64,000 nt of DNA from Tetracentron sinense (Eukaryota > Streptophyta > Magnoliopsida > Trochodendrales > Trochodendraceae): positions 38,511,965 to 38,575,964 of the forward strand of contig CM026557.1 in NCBI GenBank assembly GCA_015143295.1, read 5' to 3'. The notes under the pieces were generated by a model. That model saw nothing but the letters and a program-made list of their open reading frames with translations, made no database searches and was not told the DNA's origin. Within the stretch, counting starts at the first letter, position 1. Every line of letters begins with the position of its first letter. Position numbers and translations under genes: made by a program. Shown in pieces: positions 1-11,726 of this stretch.

Positions 1-1
1 T

Positions 2-1872
2 ATGCTTCCCTCAAACCTAATCTTGCTAGTGTTGCAGCAGCAACAGGCTATTCTAGATCGTATCGCCAGCCAGCAGCAATCGCTGCAAGAGAGATTTGAT
101 ACTTTTGAGCATAGCCAGCTGGAGACGGATGCTGAGCCATACCAAAGACCTTTGTTGAGGCGACAGCTCAACTTCCCAGCTTCTCCGCCGTTGTCGGAGA
201 ATCGAGAATCCAGGTTTGTGCTAATCCCTCCTGCAGAGCCTGTTTGTCCTCGTTCCCCTCTTGATCAACACACTCATGTTGAACAACGGGAACAAGCTGC
301 ACCGCGGGATTTGGAAGATGTTCGTGAGGATTGGCGGGATTCTTATGCCCGAGCAAAGCTGCGAGAACTCAGGGTTCGTGATGACCCAAGAGATGCCAGT
401 CGCCCCCGTGAGGAGCCACGGATCCGCGATGCTCATACGCCGGTTATGCCAGTGCAAGGTGGTGCCTAGAGGACGGGGCTGACGATCAAGGACATGGAGG
501 AACATATCAATGCCGGTGTGAAGAGCTCTGTAGGCGGGGCCACCTCTAACTCATTTCCTCAGAGGTATAAGGACAGTGAAGACACCTCTCCCTTCTCTAA
601 AGAAATTACCGAGTCGTATACTCCTTCGAGGTTCACGGTGCTGAACTTCGTCATGTTTGATGGGAGGAAGGATCCTATCGATCACCTGACCCGACTTCAA
701 GAATGCGATGGCAGTTCGCAATCCTGATGATAATCTTCTGTGCAAAGCCTTTCCGGGTAGTCTAACTGGAGCAGCAGCAAGATAGTTCTGCAACCTACCC
801 CCTGGCTCAATCAAGAGTATCAAAGAACGCAGGTCAGTTTTAATTGACCAATATATCATGAATAAAATTTTAAAAAAAAGGTGCGGATTATCTCTTTGCT
901 TTAAAGATGAAACCAACAGAGCCCTTGAGGGAGTTCATTTAGCAATTTACCGATGAATCTTCCTGTATCGACATGATTACGGATGATAGCTGTATAGCCG
1001 CTTTCAAGAATGCTTTGCCAAAGCACTCGGAGCTATACAAATCTCTAGCTCTTGATTACCCCGCCAAGCTAGAAAAACTTATGGTTCATGCTGCCAAGTA
1101 TGGGAGGTACGAAGATGACACCACTATCTTGCCACGGCCAAAGGGGAGAGGAGTAGACTCTGTGCGGAGAGCACACAAAGCATTGTCATCTGAAAGAGGG
1201 AAGAGACCGAAGTCTTCCAGTAGTGAGGAGCCACCTCGGAGAGCACCATGAGAGAGGGTGGTATATGTGGAGCAACGGGATCAGCCAGATCGGCACCCGT
1301 ATGAAGTTTATCAAACTCACAACCAGCAGCAAAGTAGAATAGACAAGCGTCCTGTTCAAGTGGATCAGCGGCGAGATAGGCGTCCTTATCAGCCTAGCCA
1401 GGAGCAGCCCAGGTATGATCAAGGCCCTAAGGAGCGGGGCAATCCGATAACAAAAAGGCGTCATTTACAGGCCCGGACTGATCAAATCAATTTTACAGTC
1501 AGCCCGGCAACGATTATGCGGTCGATGGAAGACAAACTTTTTTTCGAGTGGCCTGCACGACCTATTCATGACGTCACCTCGGAACCACAGATGCATGAGT
1601 ATTGTCATTATCATAAGTGTCGCGATCATCTCACCAACCGTTGTTGGGTTTTGTGGGAATATTTGGAAAGGTTGGTCCAGGAGGGCTACCTGGAGGAGTA
1701 TTTGGATGCCAATATTGGTGGTGCAGTGCACACCAGGGAACCACAACTTTCGTCCCATGATGAAGAGCCTTCAAATAATGTGGGCACTAGAGGAAGTGGA
1801 GGAGGAGGAGCACCGAGGGGAACCATCAATGTCATCCATCGTGCTCGGACGCCGGTGGTAGACCTGGAGTAG
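2..1872 (+). pseudogene. gag region of the Tat-type gypsy element (broken)
   Basis: Four open stretches (2-469, 494-727, 973-1251, 1258-1872) in changing frames form a gag relic. The 494-727 piece has the plant gypsy gag core entry (FDGRKDPIDHLTRLQ), followed by a degraded core around 730-960. The 1258-1872 piece has a zinc-knuckle-like segment (CHYHKCRDHLTNRCW) followed by a helical LVQEGYLEEYL segment, typical of Tat gag proteins, in which the CCHC knuckle is irregular. The first piece is rich in Gln and Arg and may be the gag N-terminus or leader. At least three frame changes separate the pieces, so no full protein can be made. Confidence 0.8.
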
Positions 1873-1905
1873 GAATTCCGAGCAAAGCCGAGGAAGCTAT
1901 CTCAT

Positions 1906-2427
1906 ATGGCTGAGGTGTGCCATGTGCTGTCAGCAATAAGGGGCATCGACCAAGCTCTTACTTTCTCTGATCACGATATGTCAACCGTGGTCAAACCTCA
2001 TTATGATGCTCTCGTTCTTACTATGCGGATCGACGACTTCGACATCAAGAGGGTGCTCATTGATTCTGGGAGTGGAGCAAACATTCTTTATCTCTATGCT
2101 TTCACCCAGATAAAGCTGGATCCTTCTACTCTTGTGGTAGCTCAGACTCCGTTGTTTGGGTTTGATGGCAGTTCAATGCAGCCCATAAGGGATATCGTTC
2201 TGTCCATTGTAGCCGGACCAATCGTTCTGCCCACGCGATTCTCTGTCCTCGATGCACCATCTCCATACAACGCTATTTTGGGGCGATGGTGGACCCATGA
2301 GATGAGAGTCGTTCCTTCTTATTATCAGGTGCTGAAATATCCCACCCAAGAGGGGGCTAAGGGGATCAGAGGAGACCAGTTGGCGTCTCAAAAGTGTGAT
2401 TACACTCCTCCCGTTATGTTTAAATAG
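1906..2427 (+). pseudogene. retroviral-type aspartic protease domain
   Basis: A 173-residue open frame with the aspartic protease active-site context VLIDSGSGANILY, matching the D-[ST]-G triad of gypsy proteases. The later PYNAILGRWW segment matches the conserved NAILGR flap-side region of plant gypsy protease domains. It follows gag directly and precedes the reverse transcriptase, the usual gypsy order. In an intact element it would cut the Gag-Pol polyprotein. A stop at 2425-2427 separates it from the rest of pol, so this copy is a relic although the domain is open. Confidence 0.82.
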
Positions 2428-2544
2428 CAATTACAGATCGGAGCCATAGCGGCAGAGAGCTCAGGTGAGGCGTTGTACAGACCGTCCGTTGAGCCCACAA
2501 AAACTGTTAACCTGGGAACGGACGAGGAGCCGAAGATGCTGCAG

Positions 2545-3300
2545 ATTGGGATGAGCTTGGCAGCGGAGGAGGAAGTTGAGTTGCTGGATTTTCTAAAGAA
2601 GAATCTGGATGTCTTTGCCTAGTCTCACAAAGATATGACAGGAATCAGCCTAGATACCATTTGTCATCACTTGAACATTGATCCCGTCGTCCAGCCAGTC
2701 AAGCAAAAGCCCCAGAGACTTGCCCCAGCTTATCATGATGTTGTCAACGAGGAGATCGATAAGCTCATCCTGCACGGGTTCATTCGAGAAGTGCAATATC
2801 TTGATTGGATAACGAATGTGGTAGTTTTGCCATAGAAGAATGGGAAAGTGAGAGTCTGCATTGATTTCACTAGTGTCAATAAAGCGTGCCCTAAAGACTT
2901 TTTCTCCATGTCAAGAATTGACACACTTATCAATGCTACATCTGGCCATGAGATGTTGTCGTTCATGGATGATTATTCAGGCTATAACCAAATTCTTCTT
3001 GCAGAAAGTGATCAAGAGAAGGCGGCCTTCATAGCAGAACGTGATCTGTTCTGTTATCGTGTTATGTCCTTCAGTCTGAAGAATGCATGAGCCACTTATC
3101 AATGCCTGATGAACCTAATGTTTAGTCTAGTGCTTGGCAAAACAGTAGAGGTATATATTGATGATATCGTGGTAAAGAGCCGAGTACGAGCTACTCTTGT
3201 GGCAGATTTAGCTGAACCTTTTTCTATTCTTCGAACTTTTAATCTGAAGTTGAGCCTAGAGAAGTGTGTATTTGGTGTTACTTCCAGCTAGTTCTTGGGC
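2545..3300 (+). pseudogene. gypsy reverse transcriptase domain (with internal stops)
   Basis: The RT core is readable in one frame across several stops (near 2620, 2833, 3088 and 3289). Recognisable parts are the entry VVQPVKQKPQRLAP, the palm motif VRVCIDFTSVNKACPKD, SFMDDYSGYNQI, and the catalytic YIDDIVVKS motif around 3155-3180. The TAG at 2833 falls exactly where intact elements have a sense codon before KNGKVRVC. This shows point-mutation decay rather than a frame boundary. The role in an intact element is copying of the genomic RNA into cDNA. Confidence 0.88.
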
Positions 3301-3915
3301 TATCTTGTTAGTCAGCATGGCATTGAGGCTAATCCAGCTCAAATTCATGCTTTGTTGGATATGCTGAAGCCAAAGACGAAGAAGGAGATTCGAAAGTTGA
3401 CAAGACGTATTGCTGCTCTCAACCACTTTATCTCAAAGTCATCTAACCATTATAAGCCCCTCTTCGAGTTGCTGAGAAAGGACTTAATCTTCAGGTGGTA
3501 CTGCAGAGTGCTCTCGAGCTTTTGCTGCTCTGAAGGAGTATTTGGGCTTTGCTCCCATTCTTTTCGTGCCTAAGCCAGGTGAAGTGTTGTATCTCTATCT
3601 TTCTGTGTCAAAGTAGGCTATTGGCTCCGTCCTGCTCAGAAATTATGAGGGTGTGGAGAAGTCTATTATTTTATCAGCAAAACTTTTCTTAAGGCGGAAT
3701 CCAATTACAGTAAACTTAAGAAGGTATGTCTTGATTTTGCCTTTTCCGTTGAAAAGCTTCGTCCTTATTTTCATGCTCATACCATTGTTGTCATCACAAT
3801 GTATCCCCTGAAAATCATGTTGGGCCGACCCAAGTTGGAGGGGAGGATGTCAAAATGGGTTGTGGCACTCAGTGAATTTAACATTCAATATCGAGTAAGG
3901 ATCCAGAGAAGGGGC
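3295..3915 (+). pseudogene. gypsy RNase H domain (first), frameshifted
   Basis: The segment continues the polymerase with FLGYLVSQHGIEANPAQI and the connection helix KKEIRKLTRRIAALNHFISK. After a frameshift near 3500, short matches to the RT-linked RNase H follow, including LYLYLSVS, SKLKKVCLDFAFSVEKLRPY and YPLKIMLGRPKLEGRMSKW. The frame changes at least three times, so the domain is dead. It would have removed the RNA strand during reverse transcription. Confidence 0.75.
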
Positions 3916-3920
3916 AGGCC

Positions 3921-4511
3921 ATGGTAAGTTTTCTCTCTGATTTTCCCGTAGACGAAGCTGGCTCAGAAGTAGATCCTGATCTTCATGAACTTCCAGATGA
4001 GGTGGACAATGGGAACGTTGAGCAGAATGGAGTACGTGTGCAAGGCAAGTCAGCAGAGTGGGACGATCGGGTCTTATATGTGGATGGATCATCCAATTCC
4101 AGTGGTGCAAGACTTGGTGTTGTACTCATCACTTCGAAGAACGTGAAAATCCAGAAGATGGCACGTCTAGGCTTTGCTGGCTCTAACAATGAAGCTGAGT
4201 ATGAAGCATTGATGCTTGGGCTGGAAAGTGAACATGATTTGAGGGTCACTAAGTTGAGGGTAATCTATGATTCTCAGCTGGTGGTAAATCAGATAAATGG
4301 CACCTATGGATGTAAAGATGATCGGATGAGGCGTTATGTGGCACTTCTCCGCGATCACTATAAGGTCTTCATTGTTGCTGAGATCAAGCATATTCGGAGA
4401 GAGGACAACAGGCATGTTGATGCGTTGGCCTACCTTGCTTCCATGTTGCAGACTAATGAGCCTAAGGTAATCCTTATGGAGTATAAGGAATATCCTTCTA
4501 TTGACTTATAG
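3921..4511 (+). pseudogene. second, plant-type RNase H domain of the Tat lineage
   Basis: A 196-residue open frame with a complete set of RNase H acidic positions: D in LYVDGSSN, E in NNEAEYEALMLG, D in VIYDSQLVV and D in RHVDALAYLAS. This is an additional RNase H, distinct from the RT-linked one just upstream. Elements of the Tat clade are known to carry such a second domain, thought to have been captured from a cellular RNase HI. It is the best-preserved part of this element. The domain lies between the first RNase H and integrase, as expected, but the polyprotein around it is broken. Confidence 0.82.
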
Positions 4512-4553
4512 CCGCCGCAGCAAGAAGTATTCTTTGTTAATCCGGTTCCGAGT

Positions 4554-5790
4554 TTGATGACGGGCTTGATAGCATATTTAAAAGACGGAGTCCTCCCCAT
4601 TGATGTGAAAGAGTCCAGGCATATTCAGCATAAGGCACCTCGTTATACCTTGCTGCATGGCGAACTGTATAGAAAGTCCTTCGGAGGTTCATTGCTAAAG
4701 TGTGTTCATCATATAAATGTTGAGAGGATTCTTGCCGAGATCCATGATGGGATCTGTGGCATTTATTCTGGAGGAAGGACATTGTCTCACCGAGCTTTAG
4801 GGCAAGGTTATTTTTGGCCTTATATGCAAGCCGATGCTAAGAAATATGTAAAAAAGGGCAGTCAGTGTCAGCGTTATGCTCGATTGATTCATGCTCCAGC
4901 TCAGGAGCTGAACACCGTGTCTCAGCCCTAGCCATTTGCTCGTTGGGGACTTGATATTGTGGGACCCTTTCCTAAAGCTCCAGGCAACTGAATCTCTCTC
5001 TTAGTGGCTACCGATTACTTCTCTCATTGGATAGAAGTCGTTCCCCTTGCCCGTATCAGAGAACAGGAAGTGAAGAAGTTTATATGAGAGCACCTCATCT
5101 ATAGGTTTGGCATTCCTCAGTCCATCATTACTGATAATGGGAAGCAATTTACGGGGAGAATCATTGTTGAATTTTGTATAAAGAGCTTAAGATTAAGCAC
5201 ATCTTCTCATCACCTTATTATCCTCAAGGGAATGGACTAGTCGAAGCAGCCAACAAGAATATCCTAAGTGCGCTAAAGAGAAGATTGGAAGAGTCAAAGG
5301 GGAAGTGGACCAGCGAGCTGCATAACATGTTATGGGGATATAGGAAAACGCCAAGGAGCCTCACAAGTGAAACTCCGTTCTCTTTGGCCTATAGCATGGA
5401 AGTTATTATCCCCACAAAGATCAGTCTACCCACAACATGTTCTCACAATAGCAAGAAGGCAGGAGAAAAGGATAAGAATGGCTATTCATCTGGATTTATT
5501 GGAAGAGAAGCGAGAAGATGTCAGCATCCAGATGAGAAGATATCAACAGTAGCTACGGAGAGCCTACAACAAGACAGTACAATGGCGAGTTCTTCAAGTC
5601 GGGGATCTCGTCCTCCGAAAAGTATTCCAGAATACTAGAGAACTTAATAGGGGGAAGCTACGACCTAATTGGGAGGGACCTTACATTGTAGATCGACTTG
5701 GCAGTCCTGATGTATGCTACCTTAAAGATTTACAAGGTAATATAATACGAAAATCCTGGAACATCATGAACTTGAAGAAATTTTTTCAAT
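4554..5790 (+). pseudogene. gypsy integrase (zinc finger, core, C-terminus), broken
   Basis: The N-terminal HHCC region is at about 4735-4870. One His is replaced (GIYSGG where relatives have GNHSGG) and the first Cys is lost (KKGSQCQR where relatives have KKCDKCQR). The catalytic core follows with D in WGLDIVGPFP, D in IITDNGKQF and E in PQGNGLVEAANKN, giving the DDE triad, but stops at about 4930, 4989 and 5085 and a frameshift near 5175 break it. The frame ends at KSWNIMNLKKFFQ with a stop at about 5790. The damaged zinc finger and the stops mean no activity. Confidence 0.85.
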
Positions 5791-6524
5791 AAAATTATGA
5801 GTTATTCAACAGAGCTATTTACATCTATTCTTGTGTTTATTCGTGCAACCGTACAAATAAATGTTCCAAGTATTGAAGAAAGGTGTCTTGAATGTTTTGT
5901 AAAATCAAATGATTTCTCATTAGAAAGGAGTATTCGTTGTGGGACACGTGTGGCTTAGTTAAATGAATTGTCATCTGAGCAAATCGAGCGGCTTATACTA
6001 ATGAAAGGTCATCCTGAGCAAAGTGTCCCACTACGAATTACTATCGGTTCATCCTATGAAATGTCATTTGTGAGATTACATTCACGATATACTACTGTTA
6101 CCTCTTAGTGTTCCTAATACTTATTCATGATCTGTGCCTTAATCAAAATTGAGCAAATTTGAAAGATTACTTAATTTAGTCTCTGTTTGGTGTGTTATGT
6201 GCGAGTTATTCGTTATACCTCGAGAATAAACCTAAGTGCAAGTGCGATATACAAACGCAAAGAAGGAACAATGAGACCAATATTTATAAATCCATAGCGG
6301 GTAAAAGTATAACGGAATTGATAAACAAAAGGACACCAGGAATAAATCAGAGCATAACGGAAGAGAAAAGAGAAAAACAAGTCTTCAAGCAAAAGTGTCT
6401 TCAGCAACGGAGGTATCGTCAATGATCTGGACAACGGAATTTGGTTCAGCAGCAGGCGTAAGGAAAGCAGGAAGATCAGTAGGTATCTCTGGAAGAGCAG
6501 AAGCAGGACCTTCGTATGGAGAGG
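5791..6524 (+). other. non-coding spacer between integrase and antisense ORF
   Basis: No convincing coding sequence. A near-perfect inverted repeat pairs 5932-5947 with 6023-6038 (15 of 16 positions), enclosing about 75 bases; it could form a stem-loop in the element RNA. A spacer of this kind is usual in Tat-lineage elements before the antisense reading frame. Confidence 0.5.
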
Positions 6525-8674
6525 TTATTCAGCCCCTTCAACCTCGGGTTGTTCATCTAGTTGGGCTATGAAGGAGCTTTGGAGCTCGGACTGCTCAATA
6601 TCTATTAAACGTCCTTGTGCCCGGAGCTGCTTCAACACCTCCTCAGTTTCCACCTGGTCTTCATCGAATAAGCGATCCATCTCCTTCTGAAAGTACTGAC
6701 GGAGGTCTTCAGTTAAAGTTCGTTCTGCAACCTTTGCTTCCTCGAGCTCTTTTGCAAGAGCTGCCTTTGCTGCCTCTGATTGCTCAAGTTGCCTCTCTAG
6801 AGCTCGAGAGACTACTTCCAGCTCGCTGATCCTGAAGACAGCGGCATTAGCCTCTTCCCTCGCTTTCATCTCTCCTTCTGTTGTCCTTCGCACCTCTTCC
6901 TCGGCTGAGTTCAGCTTACTTTCAGCCTGTTGTTTGTCTGCCTCGGCTTGTAACACCTCGACTTGCAAGGTATTTCTTTGTTCTTCCATGGTCGTAGCCT
7001 TGTCTTTCCAATACGTAACTGCGTCCTTGAGATTGGTGTAGCGTTTGGTATCGCGTTGGTACATCTCCGTTAACAGGTTGTTCATCTGTGGAAAAGAATG
7101 CAAAGCAAGGTTAGTACAATGTATATCACAACGGAGAAAAGATAAGTGCAGAACAACAGGAAAGCTTTACTATGGCAAGAGCTCGGTTCGCAGCATAGTA
7201 CATCTCCGTCACATGCATCTATTTTACTGACTCGACGTCAGCAGGAAGTCTCATGGAGAAATTTGTAGCAAAGGCCACGAAGTGGTTGGCAATTGCTGAG
7301 TCTTCTATGTTTGGTCTGCCATACTTAGAGAAATCAGGGACCCAGGGAATGTCTTCTCTCGGTGTGCCCATCTCCCGTTATGGAGGAACAGCAGTCGTCG
7401 CGGCAGTAGCAGCAAGAGCAACAGCAACTTCAATTGTAGTAGCAATGCTGACCACTACGGGGCCAGCGGTAGGGGTTGGTTCTCTGATCATCAGAGGGGC
7501 TGAAGACGGGGTTGAAGCAGCCTTGCCTTTGTCGAGGCGTTTCTCTTCCTTTCTTTGCTTCTTGGCCTACGGGTTGGCTGGTGCATCAGCTTTCTTTCTC
7601 TTTGATGGCTCAATGGCAGCAACATCCTTTGTGGCGTGGTGCTTCCTCGGCGGCAAAGGCGGAACAGGTGATTGCTGTGCAGGTCGAGCCTTCCTAACCA
7701 AGGGAGGGCCATTACTTGCCATTTCTTCTTCTTCTTCTTCTCTTTCTGAAGTGGGTACAGGAGTAGTGTTGGCAGGGCGAGAGGATGACAGACCAACTTA
7801 ACCTTGATTGTCGGAAGGGGTCAGATTCAACTCGCTTGCTATCTCCCAAAGTGGTTTCTTCGGTAGCGGCTTCCACTTGACGTAGTCTGCTCCCTTCACT
7901 CTACTGATGGTAGTCAGTACTCGTTCTTCAGCCGGTGTGAGATTCGTGAAGCGTATCCTCTTAGGATCTGCAAGAGAAAAGAATATCAGCACAACGAGAG
8001 AAAGACAATGGATGGTGACAACGTGAAAGTAAAGACAGTGGACAACGGACAACGGAAGTGATTACCTGGTTTTTCTTGAAAGGTGTTAGGGACAGAGGAA
8101 GTTTCCAATCTCCAAGCCCCGGAGACGATGAAAGGTGTTGCCTTCCAATTCCTCTCTATATCTGTCAAACCCGAGATGAAGTCGGGGACTTTGGGTTTTT
8201 GGTTCCAGGAGTAGTAGTTCTCGACATCGTCATCACTTCCTCGGCACTTGACAATGTGATGAAAGGGAAAGAGATGTCTGACATTGATTTGGTATCCGTC
8301 CTTAATGAACTTAATCACCAAGGACATGTACTTGTGGAAGTTAGGGTGCATTTGACCCGGAGCAAGTTGAAGAACAGAAAGAACATTTTCTAGAACGAGG
8401 TGCAAGGGAAACCGTAATCCGGCCTCGAGCTAAGCGAGGTAGACAACGGTGCAAGCAAAAGAGCGTCGTCTTCACGCTTGAAATGGAGATGGACTTGCGG
8501 TGGGAACTCGAAACGAGTTCGGTAAAGGTTCAGGTAGTCTTTTTGGCAATTAAGGAGGTGGGAAGTTTCAGCAATGTAGGCACCATACGGTGCACTACCA
8601 GAGCAATTAGCCTCATCATCACTAGGGGCCCTGACCACTTCCTCTACTCTAACAATTTCTAAAGAAGTAGACAT
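6525..8674 (-). pseudogene. antisense ORF of the Tat element (gypsy-type transposon protein), spliced and decayed
   Basis: Reading the minus strand from an ATG at 8672-8674, a protein relic can be followed for 2 kb. The first part includes VLQLAPGQMHPN, which resembles the 'putative gypsy type transposon' domain found in antisense frames of Tat elements. A clean donor (CAG|GTAATC near 8064) and acceptor (TTGCAG near 7970) suggest one intron. A second phase-0 GT-AG intron is at 7086-7170. The last exon (7085-6525) is a strongly heptad-like coiled coil rich in Glu, Ala, Lys and Gln, ending near 6525. Stops at 7798 and around 7570, and a frameshift near 8430, break it. The protein's function is unknown. 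Confidence 0.68.
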
Positions 8675-8956
8675 AATGGCAAGGAGAGCAGTAGTACCAG
8701 AATTACACAGAAAAGGAGCAATGGAGTAAAGAGCACAGAAAGGCAGAAAGCCCGAAAAGAGAAGAGCCAAACTACAATAGAAGTGTAAAGCAAAAAGTAC
8801 AAGCAAAGAACAGAGACTTACCAGATTCATAGTTGTAAAGAACAAGAGTAGGGGAAAACCGAAAGCTAAAAACTCGAAATCTTTAGTTGAGGTGCTAATC
8901 CGGAAGAGTAACAGTGCTTTGATGATATGGTGAAAGAGACAATGCAGTAATTCGAC

Positions 8957-8967
8957 ATATTTATAGG
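8957..8967 (-). promoter_or_regulatory. candidate TATA box for the antisense ORF
   Basis: On the minus strand the sequence reads CCTATAAATAT, a good plant TATA box, about 285 bases upstream of the antisense ATG at 8674. It lies inside the element just before the 3' LTR. This supports independent antisense transcription, but no transcript can be shown from sequence. Confidence 0.45.
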
Positions 8968-9138
8968 CAACTCGACAAATTACAGGACAAAAGAGACCTC
9001 CATCAATGTCATACGCGTAAACAAAAGAAAGGTCAGGATGGTCTTTTTCTTAGAATTTAAATAGCATGTCAGAAACAACTTTGTGCAGGACAGAATTATC
9101 CTTCATCTTCATTATACATGTATGAGGAGGCAGGGGCA

Positions 9139-10079
9139 TGATTGTCTTTTAGACAAAACAAAGTAACCGTTGAAGAAAGTAATGCGTCTTGAGCTCCACG
9201 AAAGTAATGATGACAACCTGTCAAACATTAATGAGGCCATGACAGTTTCGCACGCATGGGACAGTTGTCATGACGATTGGCGTTCTAGCTTACCATTCGC
9301 GCGACGTTTCAGTCACCATGAGTGAACAGGTATTCTTTGCGCACTGGTGATACTTCGAACCACATTCAATGTATCATTAAGGGGCAATTTGTAAGGGATA
9401 AAATTCGTAAAATAATATAGTGTTGTGACAACGATCATGTCTTTGATGTTAGAAGCGGTAGATTCGACATCGTATGCGTTTTTGAGTACGTATTCATTGT
9501 GCATATGACAATGGACTTGTTGTGCTCAGCACAACGGAAACGTTGTCCTCTCGACAATAGACTCGTAGTCATCAAGACAACGATATCATCCTCGGTGTGA
9601 CATCGCACCCGTGCTTTAGTCAATAACGAGACTAACTATCAGGACCCGATCCTCAGGAGGCGATCATTTGTCTCTGACGCTAAGTGGAAAGCACTATCGT
9701 AGCATTTATTGCCAGACACCTCAGCCGGGTTTTCGACCCGAAACCAACCTTAAAGATTGTAGGCTCACACGTGTGACACGTAAGGCTCCGAAAATGTCCG
9801 ACATATTTGGTAATAAGTGTGGAGCACGTGGTATGGGCATCTATGGCCATCCATGGGCATCCAGAGCTAAACTTATAAATACCCCAGAGACCCAGTGCAT
9901 AGGGATCGATCGACCAACTTAGAGCTGATCACAATAAAATTCGTATTGCTCATTTTTCAGTGCTTCTGTGCTCTTACTGTTCATCATCTTCTTCAAACAC
10001 TTACTTTGGCATCGAAGTGCAAGTTAGGGTTCAAACCCTCCACCTTCAACCTTCTACCAATAAACCAAAGGTTTTAGCA
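9139..10079 (+). repeat. probable 3' LTR of the Tat element
   Basis: A purine-rich tract (9124-9137, GAGGAGGCAGGGGC) is directly followed by TG at 9139, as expected for a polypurine tract and LTR start. A plus-strand TATA box lies at 9873-9881 followed by an R/U5-like T/C-rich stretch. A terminal CA is proposed at 10078-10079. The 5' LTR is absent from the window, so neither boundary can be confirmed by comparison. Confidence 0.5.
9873..9881 (+). promoter_or_regulatory. LTR TATA box
   Basis: TTATAAATA followed by ACCCCAGAGACC, a typical core promoter for a plant LTR, about 200 bases before the proposed LTR end. Transcription from here would run out of the element toward 12 kb. Confidence 0.5.
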
Positions 10080-10389
10080 ACTGTTGACGCGTGACTTCTC
10101 CAGAAATTTCCACTTCAGTTATAATGCTTAACCCTAAGAGTGAGTGAATCTTAACCTCAATTGGTGAGTGTTAAAAAGTAGGGCGTGGAGCCGTGAACCA
10201 AAATATGAGTGATTATTGTTTGGTCCATTCAAAGCGTGCTTTTAAGTGAGGAGATCCGTTTGGAACAGAGTTTTTTTAAGTGGGTCGTAACTTGTCCTCT
10301 CAAGTGAAGATATTTGTTTGGAACATAAGTCTTTTTTAAGTGGGTCCATTTAACTTTTCCCCTCAAGTGCAAAGATTATTATTTTAATT

Positions 10390-11240
10390 TATTATTATTT
10401 TAATAACAATTAATGGAAAATCCTAAATTTCTTAGTATTAAACTTAAATTAATACACCAAAAAGTTAGAGATAAGAGAAGACTCTACAATAATGGAGATA
10501 GAGAGAGCTCTAGGATGAGATAGTGTCCCAAACCTACAAGAGTTGGATAAGAGAGGAATCTACAATAGTGGAGATAGAGAGGGCTTTAGGATGAGATAGT
10601 GGGTCCCATACCTGAACGATGGGAATTAAAGAGAAAAGCCATATGTCATCTCTAAAATAAGATTAGAAGGATGAGAATTTGGAGAGCAAAGAGAAAAAAA
10701 CTTACTTCTTTATAGTACTAGCAGAGACCCATGTGATGCATGGTAATAATTAAGAATGTCTAAAATTAAATAATATTTTTTATTTATTTAAATAATATAT
10801 TTTAAGAATATTTCATAAATTTTATTTTTAAAAGAATTGGTTTTTTATTATTTGATATACATTATTATTTGTATTAATTAATTATTAATAATTTATTATT
10901 ATTGTAATAACATTTATAGGAAAATCATAAGTTTTTTAGTATTAAACTTAAATTAATACACCCAATAATTGGAGATAAGAGAGAAAATAGTAGAGATAGA
11001 TAGGGCTTTAGGATGAGATAGTAGATCCCAAATCTGTAAGAGTTGGAGATAAGAGATGAGTCTATAATAGTGGAGATAGAGAGGGCTCTAAGATGAAATA
11101 GTGGGTCACAAATTTAAAAGATGGAAATTAAAGAGAAAAGCCACATGTCATCTCTAGAATAGAACTTATGAGATTGGATGGATTGAAGTTTGGAGAACAA
11201 AGAGAAAAGTCTAATTTCTTTATATTACAGTAGTAGATAA
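10390..11240 (+). repeat. diverged direct duplication of a ~300-bp A+T-rich repeat
   Basis: The block at about 10390-10720 recurs at about 10890-11235. Both copies share TTAGTATTAAACTTAAATTAA, the purine-rich GGAGATAGAGAGGGCTYTAGGATGAGATAGTGGGTC word (also repeated inside each copy), and AATTAAAGAGAAAAGCCAYATGTCATCTCT. The copies carry many substitutions and indels. No coding potential is visible. It lies between the gypsy element and the 3' end of the BRCT gene. Confidence 0.7.
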
Positions 11241-11260
11241 GTAGTAGATGTGCCAGCAAT

Positions 11261-11718
11261 TAGGGGTGTACACAAGCTGGGCAAGTTTGATTGCTCGGCT
11301 CAATCAAGCCGAGCTCAAGCTTGATTTTTAGGCTCGATTGGGTGAGCCGAGCCCAGTTTTCAAGCTTGAAATATATTCAAGCCGAGCTTGAGCCAAGGCT
11401 TGTTTGATCCAGTCCGACTCGACTCAAATATTATTTATATATATCATTATTATATATATAAATAATATAAAATATTATTATTTTTAATTATTTAAAAAGT
11501 ATTAAAGCCGAGCTGGAACCAAGTCAAGCCCGATTCAAACTTTAATCAATTCGGGCCGAGCCGAGCTCTAAGTCAAGTTTTATGAATTTGGGCCAAACTT
11601 CAAACTGATTTTTCGAGCACCATTTCAGGTCGAGCCAAGCTTTGAGCCTAAAGTAAACCCTTTCAAGCCAAGCCGAGCTGGGCCAAGCTCGGCTCAGCCC
11701 CGGTCGAATACACCCCTA
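11261..11718. mobile_element. hAT-type non-autonomous element (copy 1 of family with GCTCGGC word)
   Basis: A 458-bp element bounded by inverted termini TAGGGGTGTA and TACACCCCTA. It is flanked by a perfect 8-bp direct repeat CCAGCAAT (11253-11260 and 11719-11726). An 8-bp target duplication with short inverted termini is the signature of hAT superfamily elements. The interior has no coding sequence but is crowded with variants of GAGCCGAGC and its complement GCTCGGCTC. A related copy is at 46809-47305. Confidence 0.85.
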
Positions 11719-11726
11719 CCAGCAAT

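Larger units (their letters stand above)
1..10079 (+). mobile_element. Ty3/gypsy LTR retrotransposon, Tat lineage, 5' LTR outside window
   Basis: A large decayed LTR retrotransposon. In order on the plus strand there are gag, aspartic protease, reverse transcriptase, RNase H, a second RNase H-like domain, integrase, a non-coding spacer, an antisense reading frame and a probable 3' LTR. The pair of RNase H domains and the antisense frame between integrase and the 3' LTR are known features of the Tat group (Ogre, Retand, Grande and relatives). Coding frames are broken by many stops and frameshifts, so the copy is not autonomous. The 5' LTR and primer-binding site lie before base 1, so target duplications cannot be tested. 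Confidence 0.88.

Noticed and set aside
7253-7801. 182-codon plus-strand open frame
   Set aside because: It is the shadow of the antisense ORF of the Tat element. The minus strand reads an Arg/Lys/Pro-rich linker that continues the antisense protein, and the plus frame matches no family.
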